From positions 789,908 through 853,907 of the forward strand of contig NZ_SRKZ01000003.1 of NCBI RefSeq assembly GCF_004745865.1: a stretch of 64,000 bases of DNA. Reading direction: 5' to 3'. Shown piece by piece: positions 25,982 to 35,625 of this stretch (position 1 is the first letter of the stretch; each line of letters starts with the position of its first letter). A model generated the notes under the pieces. The model saw nothing but the letters and a program-made list of their open reading frames with translations, was not told the origin of the DNA and did not search any database. The translations under genes and the position numbers were made by a program. Origin of the DNA: Hymenobacter wooponensis. Lineage in GTDB: Bacteria > Bacteroidota > Bacteroidia > Cytophagales > Hymenobacteraceae.

Positions 25982-27160
25982 ATGATTCAGTCCCCCTTCC
26001 AGCCCACGCACCCCATTGCCTACGGCCGCCAGCACATTACGCCCGAAGATGTGCAGGCCGTAACAGATACGCTTTACTCCGATTACCTCACGCAAGGCCC
26101 CAAAGTGGCGGAGTTTGAGCAAAAGTTTGCCGAGTATATTGGCGCCACTTACGCTGTGGCCGTGGCGAATGGCACTGCTGCACTGCACCTGTGCGCGCTG
26201 GCGCTGGGTGTGCAGCCGGGCCAGCGGGTCATTACCACGCCTATCACTTTTTCGGCCTCGGCCAATTGCGTGCGCTACTGCGGTGGCGAGGTGCACTTCG
26301 TAGATATTGACCCCGCTACGGCTCTTATCGACCTGAAAGCTGTGCGGCGCTTGCTGGAGAGCCACCCCGTAGGCCACTTCCAGGGCCTAATTCCGGTTGA
26401 TTTTGCGGGGTTGGCGGTGAACCTAGAGGAGGCCCGGCAGCTGGCTGATGAGTTTGGCCTTTGGATTATCGAAGACTCTTGCCATGCCCCCGGTGGTTTC
26501 TTCACCGACTCGCTGGGCCAGGAGCAGCGCTGCGGCAATGGGCAGTTTGCCGATCTGGCCATCTTCAGTTTCCACCCCGTCAAGCATATTGCCACCGGCG
26601 AGGGGGGCATGATTACCACAAACAACGCGGCACTTTACGAGCACCTGCTGCGCCTACGCACCCACGGTATCACCAAGGACCCTGCCCAGCTAGAACGCCC
26701 TTCTGATGGCGGCTGGTACATGGAAATGCAGGAGCTGGGCTATAACTACCGCATGCCCGACATGCTCTGCGCCCTCGGCATCAGTCAGCTCCGGCGCGCC
26801 GAGAGTGGCCTAGCGCGCCGCCGCGACCTAGCGGCCCGCTATGATGCGGCTTTTGCTCAGATGCCGGAGGTGCAGCCGTTGGAAGGGGCGCCAGGCCATG
26901 CCTACCACTTGTACGTGATTCAGGTAGCCAACCGTAAAGGGCTGTATGACTTCCTGCGGGAGAAGCAGATTTTTGCCCAGGTGCATTACATACCGGTGCA
27001 CACCATGCCCTACTACGAGCAGCTCGGCTGGAAACCCGGCGACTTCCCGCTGGCAGAGGCCTACTACGCTCACTGCCTGAGCATTCCACTGTTTCCCAGC
27101 CTCACCGATGAGGAGCAGCAGTACGTGATTGACTGCATCCGGGAATTTCTGCAAGCATAA
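25982..27160 (+). CDS. pseC: UDP-4-amino-4,6-dideoxy-N-acetyl-beta-L-altrosamine transaminase
   Basis: 392 residues, DegT/DnrJ/EryC1 aminotransferase. It aminates the PseB product using PLP and glutamate. The Schiff-base lysine is Lys201 in AIFSFHPVKHIATGEGGMI; EDSCHAPGG and PITFSASANCVRYCGG are family marks. It is followed after 8 bp by pseF, so they form one transcript. Confidence 0.93.
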   Translation: MIQSPFQPTHPIAYGRQHITPEDVQAVTDTLYSDYLTQGPKVAEFEQKFAEYIGATYAVAVANGTAALHLCALALGVQPGQRVITTPITFSASANCVRYCGGEVHFVDIDPATALIDLKAVRRLLESHPVGHFQGLIPVDFAGLAVNLEEARQLADEFGLWIIEDSCHAPGGFFTDSLGQEQRCGNGQFADLAIFSFHPVKHIATGEGGMITTNNAALYEHLLRLRTHGITKDPAQLERPSDGGWYMEMQELGYNYRMPDMLCALGISQLRRAESGLARRRDLAARYDAAFAQMPEVQPLEGAPGHAYHLYVIQVANRKGLYDFLREKQIFAQVHYIPVHTMPYYEQLGWKPGDFPLAEAYYAHCLSIPLFPSLTDEEQQYVIDCIREFLQA

Positions 27161-27168
27161 GGTTCTTC

Positions 27169-27894
27169 GTGAAAAAAGTCGGTATCATCTCCCAAGCTCG
27201 CATGACCAGCACCCGGCTGCCGGGCAAAGTATTACTGCCCGTGGACGGCCAGCCGCTGCTGCAGTACCATACGCAGCGCCTGCAAGCCAGCGGTTTCCCG
27301 CTGTACCTGGCCATAACCTCTAACGCCACCGACGACCCGTTGGCTGACTTTGCTGAGGCTCGCCAGCTGGCCTACGTGCGCGGGGATGAGCAAGATGTAT
27401 TGTCGCGCTATGCGCTGTGCGCGCAGACGCATGAGCTGGATGTACTAGTGCGGGTAACTTCCGACTGCCCCCTGCTGGATGGAGAGCTTGTAGGCCACTC
27501 GATACAGGAGTACCTGCGCGCCAACGATGCACGGTTGTACCTGTCTAATGTGTTGGAGCGCACTTTTCCGCGGGGCTTCGACTTTGAGATTTTCTCCCGG
27601 GAGCTTCTGGAAGAAGCGGCCCAACATGCCACCTTAGCCAGCGACCGGGAGCATGTAACGCCCTACATCCACCAGAACCGCTCTGGTACGGTACGGTTCC
27701 AGCACATACGACGCACCCCCGACCGCAGCGCCTATCGCCTGACCGTGGATACTGCCGAGGACTTTGAACTGATTAGGCAGTTGATTGAAGAGCACGGCGC
27801 GGCTGCGCTAGCCGCTGATCAGCTGATTGCGCTGCTCGACCAGCACCCCGAATTAGTGGCGCTGAACGCGCACGTGGAGCAGAAGAAAATCTAG
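27169..27894 (+). CDS. pseF: Pseudaminic acid cytidylyltransferase
   Basis: 241 residues. It activates pseudaminic acid with CTP to give CMP-Pse. The N-terminal nucleotide-binding signature is ISQARMTSTRLPGKVLLPV, with VRVTSDCPLLDGELV as the metal and nucleotide site. The start is GTG at 27169, 8 bp after pseC. Length and motifs also fit the broader SpsF/CMP-KDO-like glycosyl cytidylyltransferase group; the pse context decides the call. Confidence 0.88.
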   Translation: MKKVGIISQARMTSTRLPGKVLLPVDGQPLLQYHTQRLQASGFPLYLAITSNATDDPLADFAEARQLAYVRGDEQDVLSRYALCAQTHELDVLVRVTSDCPLLDGELVGHSIQEYLRANDARLYLSNVLERTFPRGFDFEIFSRELLEEAAQHATLASDREHVTPYIHQNRSGTVRFQHIRRTPDRSAYRLTVDTAEDFELIRQLIEEHGAAALAADQLIALLDQHPELVALNAHVEQKKI

Positions 27895-27924
27895 GTTACT
27901 ACCGGCCATTCCGGACCGGCTCCC

Positions 27925-27932
27925 TACTTTCG
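27925..27932 (+). promoter_or_regulatory. -7 element TACTTTCG abutting pseG-pseH
   Basis: A TAnnTTTG-like box (one mismatch) ends 4 bp before the ATG at 27937; a start from it would be leaderless. Confidence 0.35.
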
Positions 27933-27936
27933 GGGC

Positions 27937-29451
27937 ATGGAAACTTCTGTTTCAGCTGCTGGCGCGGCCTCGTCTGCGCGTATACCCCGCCTCGTATTTC
28001 GCGCCGATGGTAACTCCCGCATAGGCCTAGGCCACGTAATGCGCTTACTGGCATTAGCTGAGATGTTGGCTCCGCTGGCCGTAGAGCGCCTTTTCCTGAT
28101 ACGGCAGCCCGATGCAGAACTTGTACAGCAACTTACTGCCGCTGGCCTGACGGTGCTGGAGCTGCCGCTTCGGCCACTGCCCGAAGAAGCCGCCGAACTC
28201 GTGCGGCAGGTGCTGCGGCCCACCGACGTACTGGTGCTCGATGGCTACGACTTCCGCTACGACTATCAAAATACGGTTCGTGGGATTGTGGCTCGGCTGG
28301 TTTACCTCGATGACCTGCACAGCTTTCCTCTCGCCGCTGACCTCATCCTGAATCCCGCTGGTGGAGTTAGCCCGAAGCAGTACGAGCTTCGCCAACCCGG
28401 TGCCCGCCTGCTCAGTGGGCCAGCCTATGCCCCCTTGCGGGCTGCTTTCCGCCAGTCCCGCCCGACCACCGAAGCTCCTGACCCAAACCAGATTCTGGTG
28501 TGCCTTGGCGGTGCCGACCCTACTCATCAGACCCAGCGCGTAACGGCGGCGCTGCTGGAACTGCCTTCTGCGCCTCAGGTGCATGCTGTAATAGGTAGCG
28601 CCTATACCAGCTGGGAGAGCCTACAATCCTGGGCTCAGGATCAGCCCCACCTGCTGCTGCACCGCAATTTATCGGGAGAGCAATTAGCTGACTTGATGCA
28701 CCAATGCGGAGCTGCCGTGTGCTCGGCCAGCACCGTGAGCTATGAGTATTGCGCGGCTGGGGGCGGCCTCTTGTTTATTCTGCCGGTGGCTGATAATCAG
28801 TACGACATTGCCCAGTATCTGCGGCAAGCGGGCCTAGCGCTGCCCTACACATCGGCCCCCAATGTGCTTACCTCCGCCGAAGCCATCCGCATAGCCAGTC
28901 AGCTCCAAGAGGCGCAGCTCCGCGTGTTCGACGGGTTAACGGCCGAGCGGCTCCGCCAGGAGTTTATGGCGTTGCTGTTGCCGCCTCCGCCTTTCTACCT
29001 GCGCCCCGTAACGGCCTCCGACTCCGACCAGCTCCTGGCCTGGACCAACGAGCCGGCGGTGCGCCAACATTCCTTTAACCCAAATCCCGTTACTGCCGCC
29101 GACCACCGGCAGTGGCTCGCCGCCCGTCTCTCCGATCCGCAGGCGCTGCTGCTGCTGGCACAAGATGCCGCTACTGGCCTACCCGCCGGCCTGATCCGGT
29201 TTGCGGTGGAAGGTGAGGAAGCTACGCTGAGCTATTTGCTGGATGCTCAGTTTCGGGGCCGCGGCTTGGCGGCATTGCTGCTGCTAGCCGGCACCCGGCA
29301 GGTTACTTCGCTATTTCCGCAAGTGCGCCGGGTGCTGGGCCACGTGCAGCCGAGCAATGTAGCTTCTGTTAAGGCATTTGAGCGGGCCGGATTTCGGCAA
29401 TTGCCTGCTACTGCTGCCCTCACATTTGTTTGGGAATCCGGCGGAAATTAG
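27937..29451 (+). CDS. pseGH: PseG-PseH fusion: UDP-sugar hydrolase plus N-acetyltransferase
   Basis: 504 residues. The N-terminal ~340 residues are PseG, the GT-B-like hydrolase that removes UDP from UDP-2,4-diacetamido-2,4,6-trideoxy-L-altrose: FRADGNSRIGLGHVMRLLAL has the catalytic GHxxR His, and VLDGYDFRYDYQ and VCLGGADPTHQT follow. The C-terminal ~150 residues (from about 345, FYLRPVTASDSDQLLAWTNE) are a GNAT domain with FRGRGLAALLLLAG as the acetyl-CoA loop and SVKAFERAGF at the end, corresponding to PseH, which acetylates the 4-amino group. No separate pseH is present, which supports a two-in-one enzyme carrying out non-consecutive-in-protein but adjacent pathway steps. Confidence 0.87.
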   Translation: METSVSAAGAASSARIPRLVFRADGNSRIGLGHVMRLLALAEMLAPLAVERLFLIRQPDAELVQQLTAAGLTVLELPLRPLPEEAAELVRQVLRPTDVLVLDGYDFRYDYQNTVRGIVARLVYLDDLHSFPLAADLILNPAGGVSPKQYELRQPGARLLSGPAYAPLRAAFRQSRPTTEAPDPNQILVCLGGADPTHQTQRVTAALLELPSAPQVHAVIGSAYTSWESLQSWAQDQPHLLLHRNLSGEQLADLMHQCGAAVCSASTVSYEYCAAGGGLLFILPVADNQYDIAQYLRQAGLALPYTSAPNVLTSAEAIRIASQLQEAQLRVFDGLTAERLRQEFMALLLPPPPFYLRPVTASDSDQLLAWTNEPAVRQHSFNPNPVTAADHRQWLAARLSDPQALLLLAQDAATGLPAGLIRFAVEGEEATLSYLLDAQFRGRGLAALLLLAGTRQVTSLFPQVRRVLGHVQPSNVASVKAFERAGFRQLPATAALTFVWESGGN

Positions 29452-29581
29452 TCTCAACTTTTCCCCTCATAAAGCCTGTGTAGTAGCTGCAGTGTTGCAC
29501 TTAGACTGCCGATATAAGGTCGAGCCCAGCGAAATCCTCAGAGCTACTACCCACCGAATCTGACGCGTACTTCTAGCCGAT

Positions 29582-29602
29582 AGCCCCGCCTCCCGCGGGG
29601 CT
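29582..29602 (+). terminator. Hairpin upstream of pseI
   Basis: Stem AGCCCCGC / GCGGGGCT with a 5-nt loop. The T-rich sequence TATTTTTG follows directly and also forms the -7 box of pseI (29606-29613, ending 4 bp before the ATG). Confidence 0.5.
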
Positions 29603-29617
29603 TCGTATTTTTGCAGC

Positions 29618-30658
29618 ATGCAGATTTCCATTGGCCCCCGCCTCATTGGTCCCGACCAACCGCCTTTCATCATTGCCGAGCTCAGTGGCAATCATAACCA
29701 AGACCTCAACCGTGGCCTAGCCATCGTAGATGCTATGGCGGCGGCCGGTGCCCACGCCATCAAGCTCCAGACCTATACCGCCGATACTATGACGCTGCCC
29801 GGCGCCTACCGCATCGACGACCCTAGCTCCCTGTGGTATGGCCGGGAGCTACACGAGCTCTACCAGGAGGCGCACACGCCCTGGGAGTGGCATAAGCCCT
29901 TATTTGACCGGGCACGGGAGCACGGCATGCTGGCCTTCAGCTCGCCCTTCGATGAAACCGCCGTTGATTTCCTGGAAACCCTCAACGTGCCGGCCTACAA
30001 AATTGCTTCCTTCGAAAATACCGACTGGCCCCTGCTTCGGCGCGTAGCCGCCACGGGCAAGCCCGTGATTATGAGCACTGGCGCCAGTCAGCTTTCTGAG
30101 GTAGCCGAAGCCGTGCAGGTGCTACGTGGCGCAGGTTGCCAGGAGCTGATCCTGCTGAAGTGCACCAGCACCTACCCCGCCACACCCCAAAACACCAACC
30201 TGCGCACACTACCCCACTTTCAGCAGCTGTTCCCCGACTGCCTTGTAGGCCTCTCCGACCACACCATGGGCGTGGGCGCGGCTGTGGCAGCCGTGGCCCT
30301 AGGCGCCTGCGTGGTGGAAAAGCACGTAACTCTGCGCCGCGCCGATGGCGGTGTAGACTCAGCCTTCTCTCTGGAGCCAGAGGAAGTAGCGCAGTTGGTA
30401 ACGGAAACGGAGCGGGCGTGGCAGGCGCTAGGCAAGGTGCAGTACGGTGTGCAGAGGGCCGAGGAGAAAAGTCGGCTCTACAAACGCTCCCTGTATGTGG
30501 CCCAGGATATTGCCGCCGGCGACGTATTTACCAAGGAAAACCTGCGCGTGGTGCGCCCCGGCGACGGTCTGCCACCCCGTTACTACGACCAGCTCTTGGG
30601 CAAACCTGCCCGCCAAGACCTGCGCGCCGGCACTCCCCTAACTTGGGAGGCTCTATAA
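29618..30658 (+). CDS. pseI: Pseudaminic acid synthase
   Basis: 346 residues, NeuB family. It condenses the PseG product with phosphoenolpyruvate to give pseudaminic acid. The TIM barrel contains PFIIAELSGNHNQDLNRGLA (the Asn-His pair of the metal site) and KLQTYTADTMT; the C-terminal SAF/antifreeze-like domain starts near residue 285 (KRSLYVAQDIAAGDVFTKEN). PseI proteins of this length place the window's pathway as complete from UDP-GlcNAc to CMP-Pse together with pseB, C, F and GH. Confidence 0.93.
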   Translation: MQISIGPRLIGPDQPPFIIAELSGNHNQDLNRGLAIVDAMAAAGAHAIKLQTYTADTMTLPGAYRIDDPSSLWYGRELHELYQEAHTPWEWHKPLFDRAREHGMLAFSSPFDETAVDFLETLNVPAYKIASFENTDWPLLRRVAATGKPVIMSTGASQLSEVAEAVQVLRGAGCQELILLKCTSTYPATPQNTNLRTLPHFQQLFPDCLVGLSDHTMGVGAAVAAVALGACVVEKHVTLRRADGGVDSAFSLEPEEVAQLVTETERAWQALGKVQYGVQRAEEKSRLYKRSLYVAQDIAAGDVFTKENLRVVRPGDGLPPRYYDQLLGKPARQDLRAGTPLTWEAL

Positions 30659-30691
30659 ACTAGACCGGCCAAATAGAGTGCTTTTATAAAA

Positions 30692-30789
30692 ACGTCATGT
30701 CGAGCTGGTCGAGACATCTTGCGTGCTGACGTTGAATTAGTCTGGCAACATCAGCGAGCGAGATGTCTCGACCAGCTCGACATGACGTT
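30692..30789. repeat. REP-like long inverted repeat (family A)
   Basis: Left arm starting ACGTCATGTCGAGCTGGTCG at 30692 and right arm ending in CGACCAGCTCGACATGACGT at 30788 are complementary over about 37 bp with two or three mismatches, with a loop of about 22 nt. Related copies occur at 39341 and 42286, always between genes. Confidence 0.8.
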
Positions 30790-30858
30790 CTTAGGTAGTT
30801 GTTCTAGGCCTGTCAACCGCCTTTTCCCCTCTGAATCTGCTCGATTTATTACTTATTA

Positions 30859-32157
30859 ATGCCTGACGTTCCTTCCTCTCGCACAGCTCGCTTGCGCGAC
30901 ATCCTGCAACTGCGGTTCACCGACCTTTTTGCGAGTTTGCCAACGCACATGCTGGAGCCTATTTCCCCGGCTAACCCGCTCAAGCGGCTGCTGAAGGTGG
31001 CGGGTTACGCGGCGGTACGGCTAGTGGGCAACGTGTTTCGGCCAGTACGTAACACGGAGGAAGTAGGGGGCAAGGTGTGGCTCTATGTGGTGAGCCAGAA
31101 CAATTACGACTCCCTGCATTTTGTGCGGGAGGCCCGGCCAGACAGCGTGCTGGTGGCGGGGCAAAGCAAACAGATTGGGCGCTACAACCGGCAGGTAAAT
31201 CGGCTGTCGTTACGGCGAAAGCTGCTGTATTATGGGCAGCTGCCGGGCGTGCTGCTAGGCCTGTGGCGCACAGAAGGCACCAAGGCATGGCGGTTTTTCG
31301 ACTTGGTTTTCAACGCTATTGGCTACTATGAAGTCTACTGCCGGGCGCTGCGTCACTACCGGCCCCGGGCCATTATCTTCGCCAACGACCACAACGACGA
31401 CGCCCGGGCCCTGCTGCTGGCTGCTCGCGCCTGCGGCGTGCCCACTGCCTATGTGCAGCACGCCAGCGTCAGCACTAACTTCCCGCCGCTGGGGTTTGAT
31501 TTGAGCTTGCTGGAAGGGCAGGACGCGCTAGACAAATACCGCCAGTGTGGCCCCGTGCGTGGCCGCACTGAGCTAGTAGGTATGCCTAAAGCTGATGCTT
31601 TCCTGGCTACCAAAAACCAAAGCCCCACGGTGCAGCGCGTAGGCCTAGCCTGCAACACCCTGGATGATACCGAGGCTATTGCCGATGCGCTAGGCCACCT
31701 ACTGCGGGAGTTCCCAACTAGTATGTTCACCTTCCGCCCGCACCCCGGCGATAAGCGCGACTTCTCCTTCCTACGCCAGCAACACCCGCAGCTGCAGTTT
31801 TCGGATGCCCGCCAGCACAACGTCTTCGAGTTTCTGCAGCAGCAAGACGCCCTCATCGCCGCCGACACCAGCACTCACTTAGAGGCGACGCTTCTGAACC
31901 TGGCCAGCATCTACTACCGATTCGGCACCCACGGCGTGACGGATGACTACTACGGATATGTTGCCCACGGCTTAGTAGAACGCGCCAACACCCTTCCGGA
32001 GCTTTCGGCGCTGCTCCGCCGCTACCAGCAGCACAAACCCCTCGACCTATACCGCCGCGCCGCCTACTACAACGCCACCCTCGGCACTCCCGACGAAGGC
32101 CACAGCCAACAACGCGCCCTGCGTTTATTAAACGACTGGCTCCAGAAACAGGCCTAG
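30859..32157 (+). CDS. Putative GT-B glycosyltransferase / capsule polysaccharide protein
   Basis: 432 residues, cytosolic. The middle and C-terminal parts look like a GT-B donor domain: IIFANDHNDDARALLLAARA, TAYVQHASVSTNFPPLGFDL, TFRPHPGDKRDF and ALIAADTSTHLEATLLNLAS match the pattern of CDP-glycerol-phosphotransferase-like and capsule-type proteins (His-Pro-x-Asp and Asp-Thr-Ser-x-x-x-Glu-Ala motifs). The N-terminal ~100 residues are not recognised. Its position right after pseI makes a pseudaminic acid transferase a reasonable guess. Confidence 0.5.
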   Translation: MPDVPSSRTARLRDILQLRFTDLFASLPTHMLEPISPANPLKRLLKVAGYAAVRLVGNVFRPVRNTEEVGGKVWLYVVSQNNYDSLHFVREARPDSVLVAGQSKQIGRYNRQVNRLSLRRKLLYYGQLPGVLLGLWRTEGTKAWRFFDLVFNAIGYYEVYCRALRHYRPRAIIFANDHNDDARALLLAARACGVPTAYVQHASVSTNFPPLGFDLSLLEGQDALDKYRQCGPVRGRTELVGMPKADAFLATKNQSPTVQRVGLACNTLDDTEAIADALGHLLREFPTSMFTFRPHPGDKRDFSFLRQQHPQLQFSDARQHNVFEFLQQQDALIAADTSTHLEATLLNLASIYYRFGTHGVTDDYYGYVAHGLVERANTLPELSALLRRYQQHKPLDLYRRAAYYNATLGTPDEGHSQQRALRLLNDWLQKQA

Positions 32158-32238
32158 AACAGCTCAGCGCCTTCTGCGAAAACCTCAGCACCCTCTGCGG
32201 GAACCGTCGTCTGCCAAACCTGCTATACTTGCGCCGCC

Positions 32239-33717
32239 ATGCCTGCTCCCGCCTTCCCATCTCCCCCGCAGCCGGTTTCCGCTGAAACCCGCCTAGCCTA
32301 CGTGCTCCGGCACTTCCGACTGGCCTACGAGAACGTGCCGGACATTTCCATCGGCTACGCGGGCACCCAACCGCAACTGGAGATAGCCGAAGGCGCCGGC
32401 GAGTTTTTCAGTCAAACGAATCCGTACCCTGCGGCCCCCAACAGGCGGGAGTGGCTAGGCCAGTCGGTGCCGTTTTTCTTTGACGCGGAGCCGTGGAAGC
32501 CGCTGCTGGAGCTACTGCCAAGTGGACAATCCAGAATCAATGCAGACATCATTTCAGGTGCATTTTACCTGCTCAGCGGTTGGCAGGAATACTACTCTGA
32601 AGAGCGCGACCAGCACGGCCGATTTCCCTATTCAGCCAGTGTGCAGCACACGTATGGTTTCGTGACCCTCCCCGTCGTGAACTACTACTTCGATGTGCTG
32701 AAAACCGCCGTAGAGCATATCTTAGGCCACTCCCTAAAGCCCTGTACCTGGCTGAACGGTGCAAAATGGGCGGCCTTCATCACCCACGACATCGACAACC
32801 TGTACAGCGCCTGGAAGGCTCCCGCTAAAGCAGCCTTCCAGCGCCGCGACTGGCCTAGCCTGGCCCGGCAGCTCTGGCAGCACTTTACTGAGAAAGACGC
32901 TTGGGACAATCTGGAAGAGGTGCAGCAGACAGTGGCTAGCTACGGCGCCAAAAGCACCTTCTTCTTCCTACCTGAGCACCGCAAAGCCGCCAACGGCACC
33001 CCAAATGCTGATTATAAGCTGCGTAAGGTGTGGCAGAAAGCCGTAGCTGCCATTGGCAACTCCGAAACCGGGCTACATGCCAGTATAGGTACCGACAAAC
33101 TCCATCTGCAGCTAAAAAGTGAAGGAGATTTGCTGCAACAGTTCAAAAAGGGAGATAAAGACTTCGGCATCCGGTTTCACTACCTAGGATGGGAGCCACG
33201 TATCACGCCTACTTTACTCAGTCTACATGGGTACTCTTACGATTCTACTCTTGGGTTTGCAGAGCATTTTGGCTTCCGAAACTCCTACTGTCTACCATTT
33301 TACCCATTTAATTTTAGCGCTAGCCCCTTTACCGTTAACCCTCCTCAAGTAACGATTCAGCTGCTGCACAATGCTCCGGTTTCGTTCACCCTAGGCCCTC
33401 GTAACTCCATTCAGACCTCTACTTTCCTCGAAATTCCGCTCAATGTGATGGATGCCACCTTGCACCACCCGCGCTATCTGCAGTTGGAGCCCAAGGAAAT
33501 CCTCCCGGCCCTGACGCCGATGTTCCAGGAAATTGAGCGGTTTGGTGGGGTGTGCACGGTGCTTTGGCACAACGAGAACTTCGACCCTGCCAACGAGAAT
33601 ACCGGCCCGCGCCAGTTCGCCGAAATCATGGAGTACCTTCGCAGCCGCGCCGTAGCGTTTGTCAACGGCACCGATATCGTTGGTGAAATAACCAAGCAAA
33701 GAAGCACGGCATCCTGA
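32239..33717 (+). CDS. Polysaccharide deacetylase-like protein
   Basis: 492 residues, no signal peptide. The N-terminal ~150 residues are a DUF7033-type module (LAYVLRHFRLAYENVPDISI, SGWQEYYSEERDQHGRFPYS). The catalytic part begins with WAAFITHDIDNLYSA, where Asp-Ile-Asp corresponds to the NodB metal-binding motif 1, followed by AKSTFFFLPEH, GLHASIG and FRFHYLGWEPR-type strands, ending in CTVLWHNENFDPAN. Likely removes an acyl group from a surface glycan. A TATACTTG element lies 14 bp before the ATG. Confidence 0.65.
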   Translation: MPAPAFPSPPQPVSAETRLAYVLRHFRLAYENVPDISIGYAGTQPQLEIAEGAGEFFSQTNPYPAAPNRREWLGQSVPFFFDAEPWKPLLELLPSGQSRINADIISGAFYLLSGWQEYYSEERDQHGRFPYSASVQHTYGFVTLPVVNYYFDVLKTAVEHILGHSLKPCTWLNGAKWAAFITHDIDNLYSAWKAPAKAAFQRRDWPSLARQLWQHFTEKDAWDNLEEVQQTVASYGAKSTFFFLPEHRKAANGTPNADYKLRKVWQKAVAAIGNSETGLHASIGTDKLHLQLKSEGDLLQQFKKGDKDFGIRFHYLGWEPRITPTLLSLHGYSYDSTLGFAEHFGFRNSYCLPFYPFNFSASPFTVNPPQVTIQLLHNAPVSFTLGPRNSIQTSTFLEIPLNVMDATLHHPRYLQLEPKEILPALTPMFQEIERFGGVCTVLWHNENFDPANENTGPRQFAEIMEYLRSRAVAFVNGTDIVGEITKQRSTAS

Positions 33718-33860
33718 GTGCAACGCCAGGTTCTTTCCACGTCAGCACGAACGGTTCTAGGCCAGTCGTTCTCACCTGAAAAGATCCTTCGCGCTGCTCT
33801 GGATGACGTGCTCTCAGTTTCTTTATTATTTGCCATTTCACCACTTCACAACTTCACCTC

Positions 33861-35342
33861 TTGGGCATAGTTCTGCGGCAGGGGCTGCGTAATACGGTCA
33901 TTTCTTACATCGGGCTAGCTCTGGGCTTCGTGAACACGGCCTTCGTGGTGCCGCGCTTTCTGGCGGCGCATGAGCTAGGCCTTACGAGCACGCTGCTAGC
34001 CATTGCTACTATTTACGCGCAGCTTTCGGCGCTGGGCTTTGCCAGCGTGGGCATTAAGTTCTTCCCCTATTTCCGCAACCGTGAGGCAGGGCATCAGGGC
34101 TTTTTGCCCCTGCTGCTGGGCGTGCCGCTGCTGGGGTTTGGGGTAGTCTCGCTGCTTTACTTAAGCGGGAAGCCGCTGGTCCTGAACTTCTACGAAAAGG
34201 ACCAGGCGCTCATCAGTTCCTACTACGGCTGGGTGGGGGTGCTGGCCTTGTTCGTGATGCTGTACTCGCTGCAGGATGCTTACCTGAAAGGCCTCTATCA
34301 CACTGCATTTTCCTCCTTTGTGCAGGAGATTTTGCTGCGGGTGCTACAGGCGGGCGCGGCCGTGTTGTATGGCCTGGGCTACCTCTCATTTCATGGGTAC
34401 GTACTGGCCTACATCGGCACTATGAGTGGCATTGCGCTCTTGCTCACGGTGTACTTAGGCGTTATCGGTGAACTACACATTCGGCCTAAGCGGGAGGTGC
34501 TGCAGGTGCAGCCCTTGCGGAGCATCCTGAGTTTTGGGGCGTTTGCGCTGCTGGCGAATATCTCGGCCACCGTCATCATGAACATTGACACCCTGATGGT
34601 GGGCTCCCAGCTCAATTTGGCGGCCGCGGGTGTGTATAGCATTGCGTTTTTCATCAGCACAGCTCTGACACTACCGGCCCGCTCGCTCAATAAAATTGCC
34701 TTCCCGCTGCTGGCCGACTACTGGAAAGAGCAGGCCCTCCCCCGCATGGCCGACTTTTACCGCGACACCACCCGCCTGAATACCGTGCTCGGCAGCTATC
34801 TGGCTCTGGGCATCGGGCTCAACCTTGATTTCATTTACGGCCTGATGCACAATCCCGCCCTAACGGCTGGCACCACGGCCGTGCTGGTGCTACTGGTGGC
34901 GCGGCTGTTCGATGGTATTACGGGACTTAATGGGCTAATTGTGGTTACCTCGCCGCGCTACCGCTACGATTTGCTTTTCAACGTGTCGCTGGCCCTTACA
35001 ACCATTGGCCTGAATGCGGTGCTGATTCCTCGCCTAGGCCTGTTGGGCGCAGCGGTGGCTTTTCTGCTGGCCATCGTCACGATTAATTTTGCGCGCACGT
35101 GGTTTGTGTGGCACAGCTACCGCATGCAGCCCTTCACGTGGCGCATCCCCTTGATTCTGGGAATTGCCGCCGTTGCGGGCGGAGCGGCCTGGCTGCTACC
35201 GGCGCTACCCTCCCCTCTGCTGACGATGCTACTGCGCTCCACGGTGCTGACGGTTTTGTACGCCGGCTTAATTCTGCTGACTAATTCGGCACCCGAAGCC
35301 ACTGGCTTTTTGCAGAAACTGAGCCGTCGGTTTACTAAGTAA
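33861..35342 (+). CDS. Polysaccharide flippase (Wzx/MATE-like)
   Basis: 493 residues with about 12-14 predicted membrane segments, starting GLRNTVISYIGLALGFVNTA, as in the oligosaccharide flippase (polysaccharide_synt) family. It probably moves the lipid-linked glycan made by the upstream genes across the inner membrane. Start codon is TTG at 33861. It ends the glycan locus; the next ~280 bp hold no gene. Confidence 0.82.
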   Translation: MGIVLRQGLRNTVISYIGLALGFVNTAFVVPRFLAAHELGLTSTLLAIATIYAQLSALGFASVGIKFFPYFRNREAGHQGFLPLLLGVPLLGFGVVSLLYLSGKPLVLNFYEKDQALISSYYGWVGVLALFVMLYSLQDAYLKGLYHTAFSSFVQEILLRVLQAGAAVLYGLGYLSFHGYVLAYIGTMSGIALLLTVYLGVIGELHIRPKREVLQVQPLRSILSFGAFALLANISATVIMNIDTLMVGSQLNLAAAGVYSIAFFISTALTLPARSLNKIAFPLLADYWKEQALPRMADFYRDTTRLNTVLGSYLALGIGLNLDFIYGLMHNPALTAGTTAVLVLLVARLFDGITGLNGLIVVTSPRYRYDLLFNVSLALTTIGLNAVLIPRLGLLGAAVAFLLAIVTINFARTWFVWHSYRMQPFTWRIPLILGIAAVAGGAAWLLPALPSPLLTMLLRSTVLTVLYAGLILLTNSAPEATGFLQKLSRRFTK

Positions 35343-35625
35343 TTCCTTCTAGAGGCTTGGCAAAACATCAAGTTTCCTCGACGTTTCAGGAGGCCTTTCT
35401 CATCACATGCGCAGAGGTAGCGCATGACTTTATAAGCCATTACCAAACCCACAATCATCTCATAAACAGAAACTTACTACTCAATACAGCATATCTTGCA
35501 AACCGTTTTAGAAACAAAAGAATACACTGTGTAGTTAGTCCCCTCAAATGCCTGGTTTTCCTACCTGCGCACTGCCATTTTTTGTTTGCAACAGATGAAG
35601 CTCATCACCTGCTGAAAAAATAAAA
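35343..35625. other. Intergenic gap between glycan and sulfur loci
   Basis: No convincing gene or repeat. The short frames here have random composition. The sequence becomes AT-rich towards the promoter at 35626. Confidence 0.5.
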
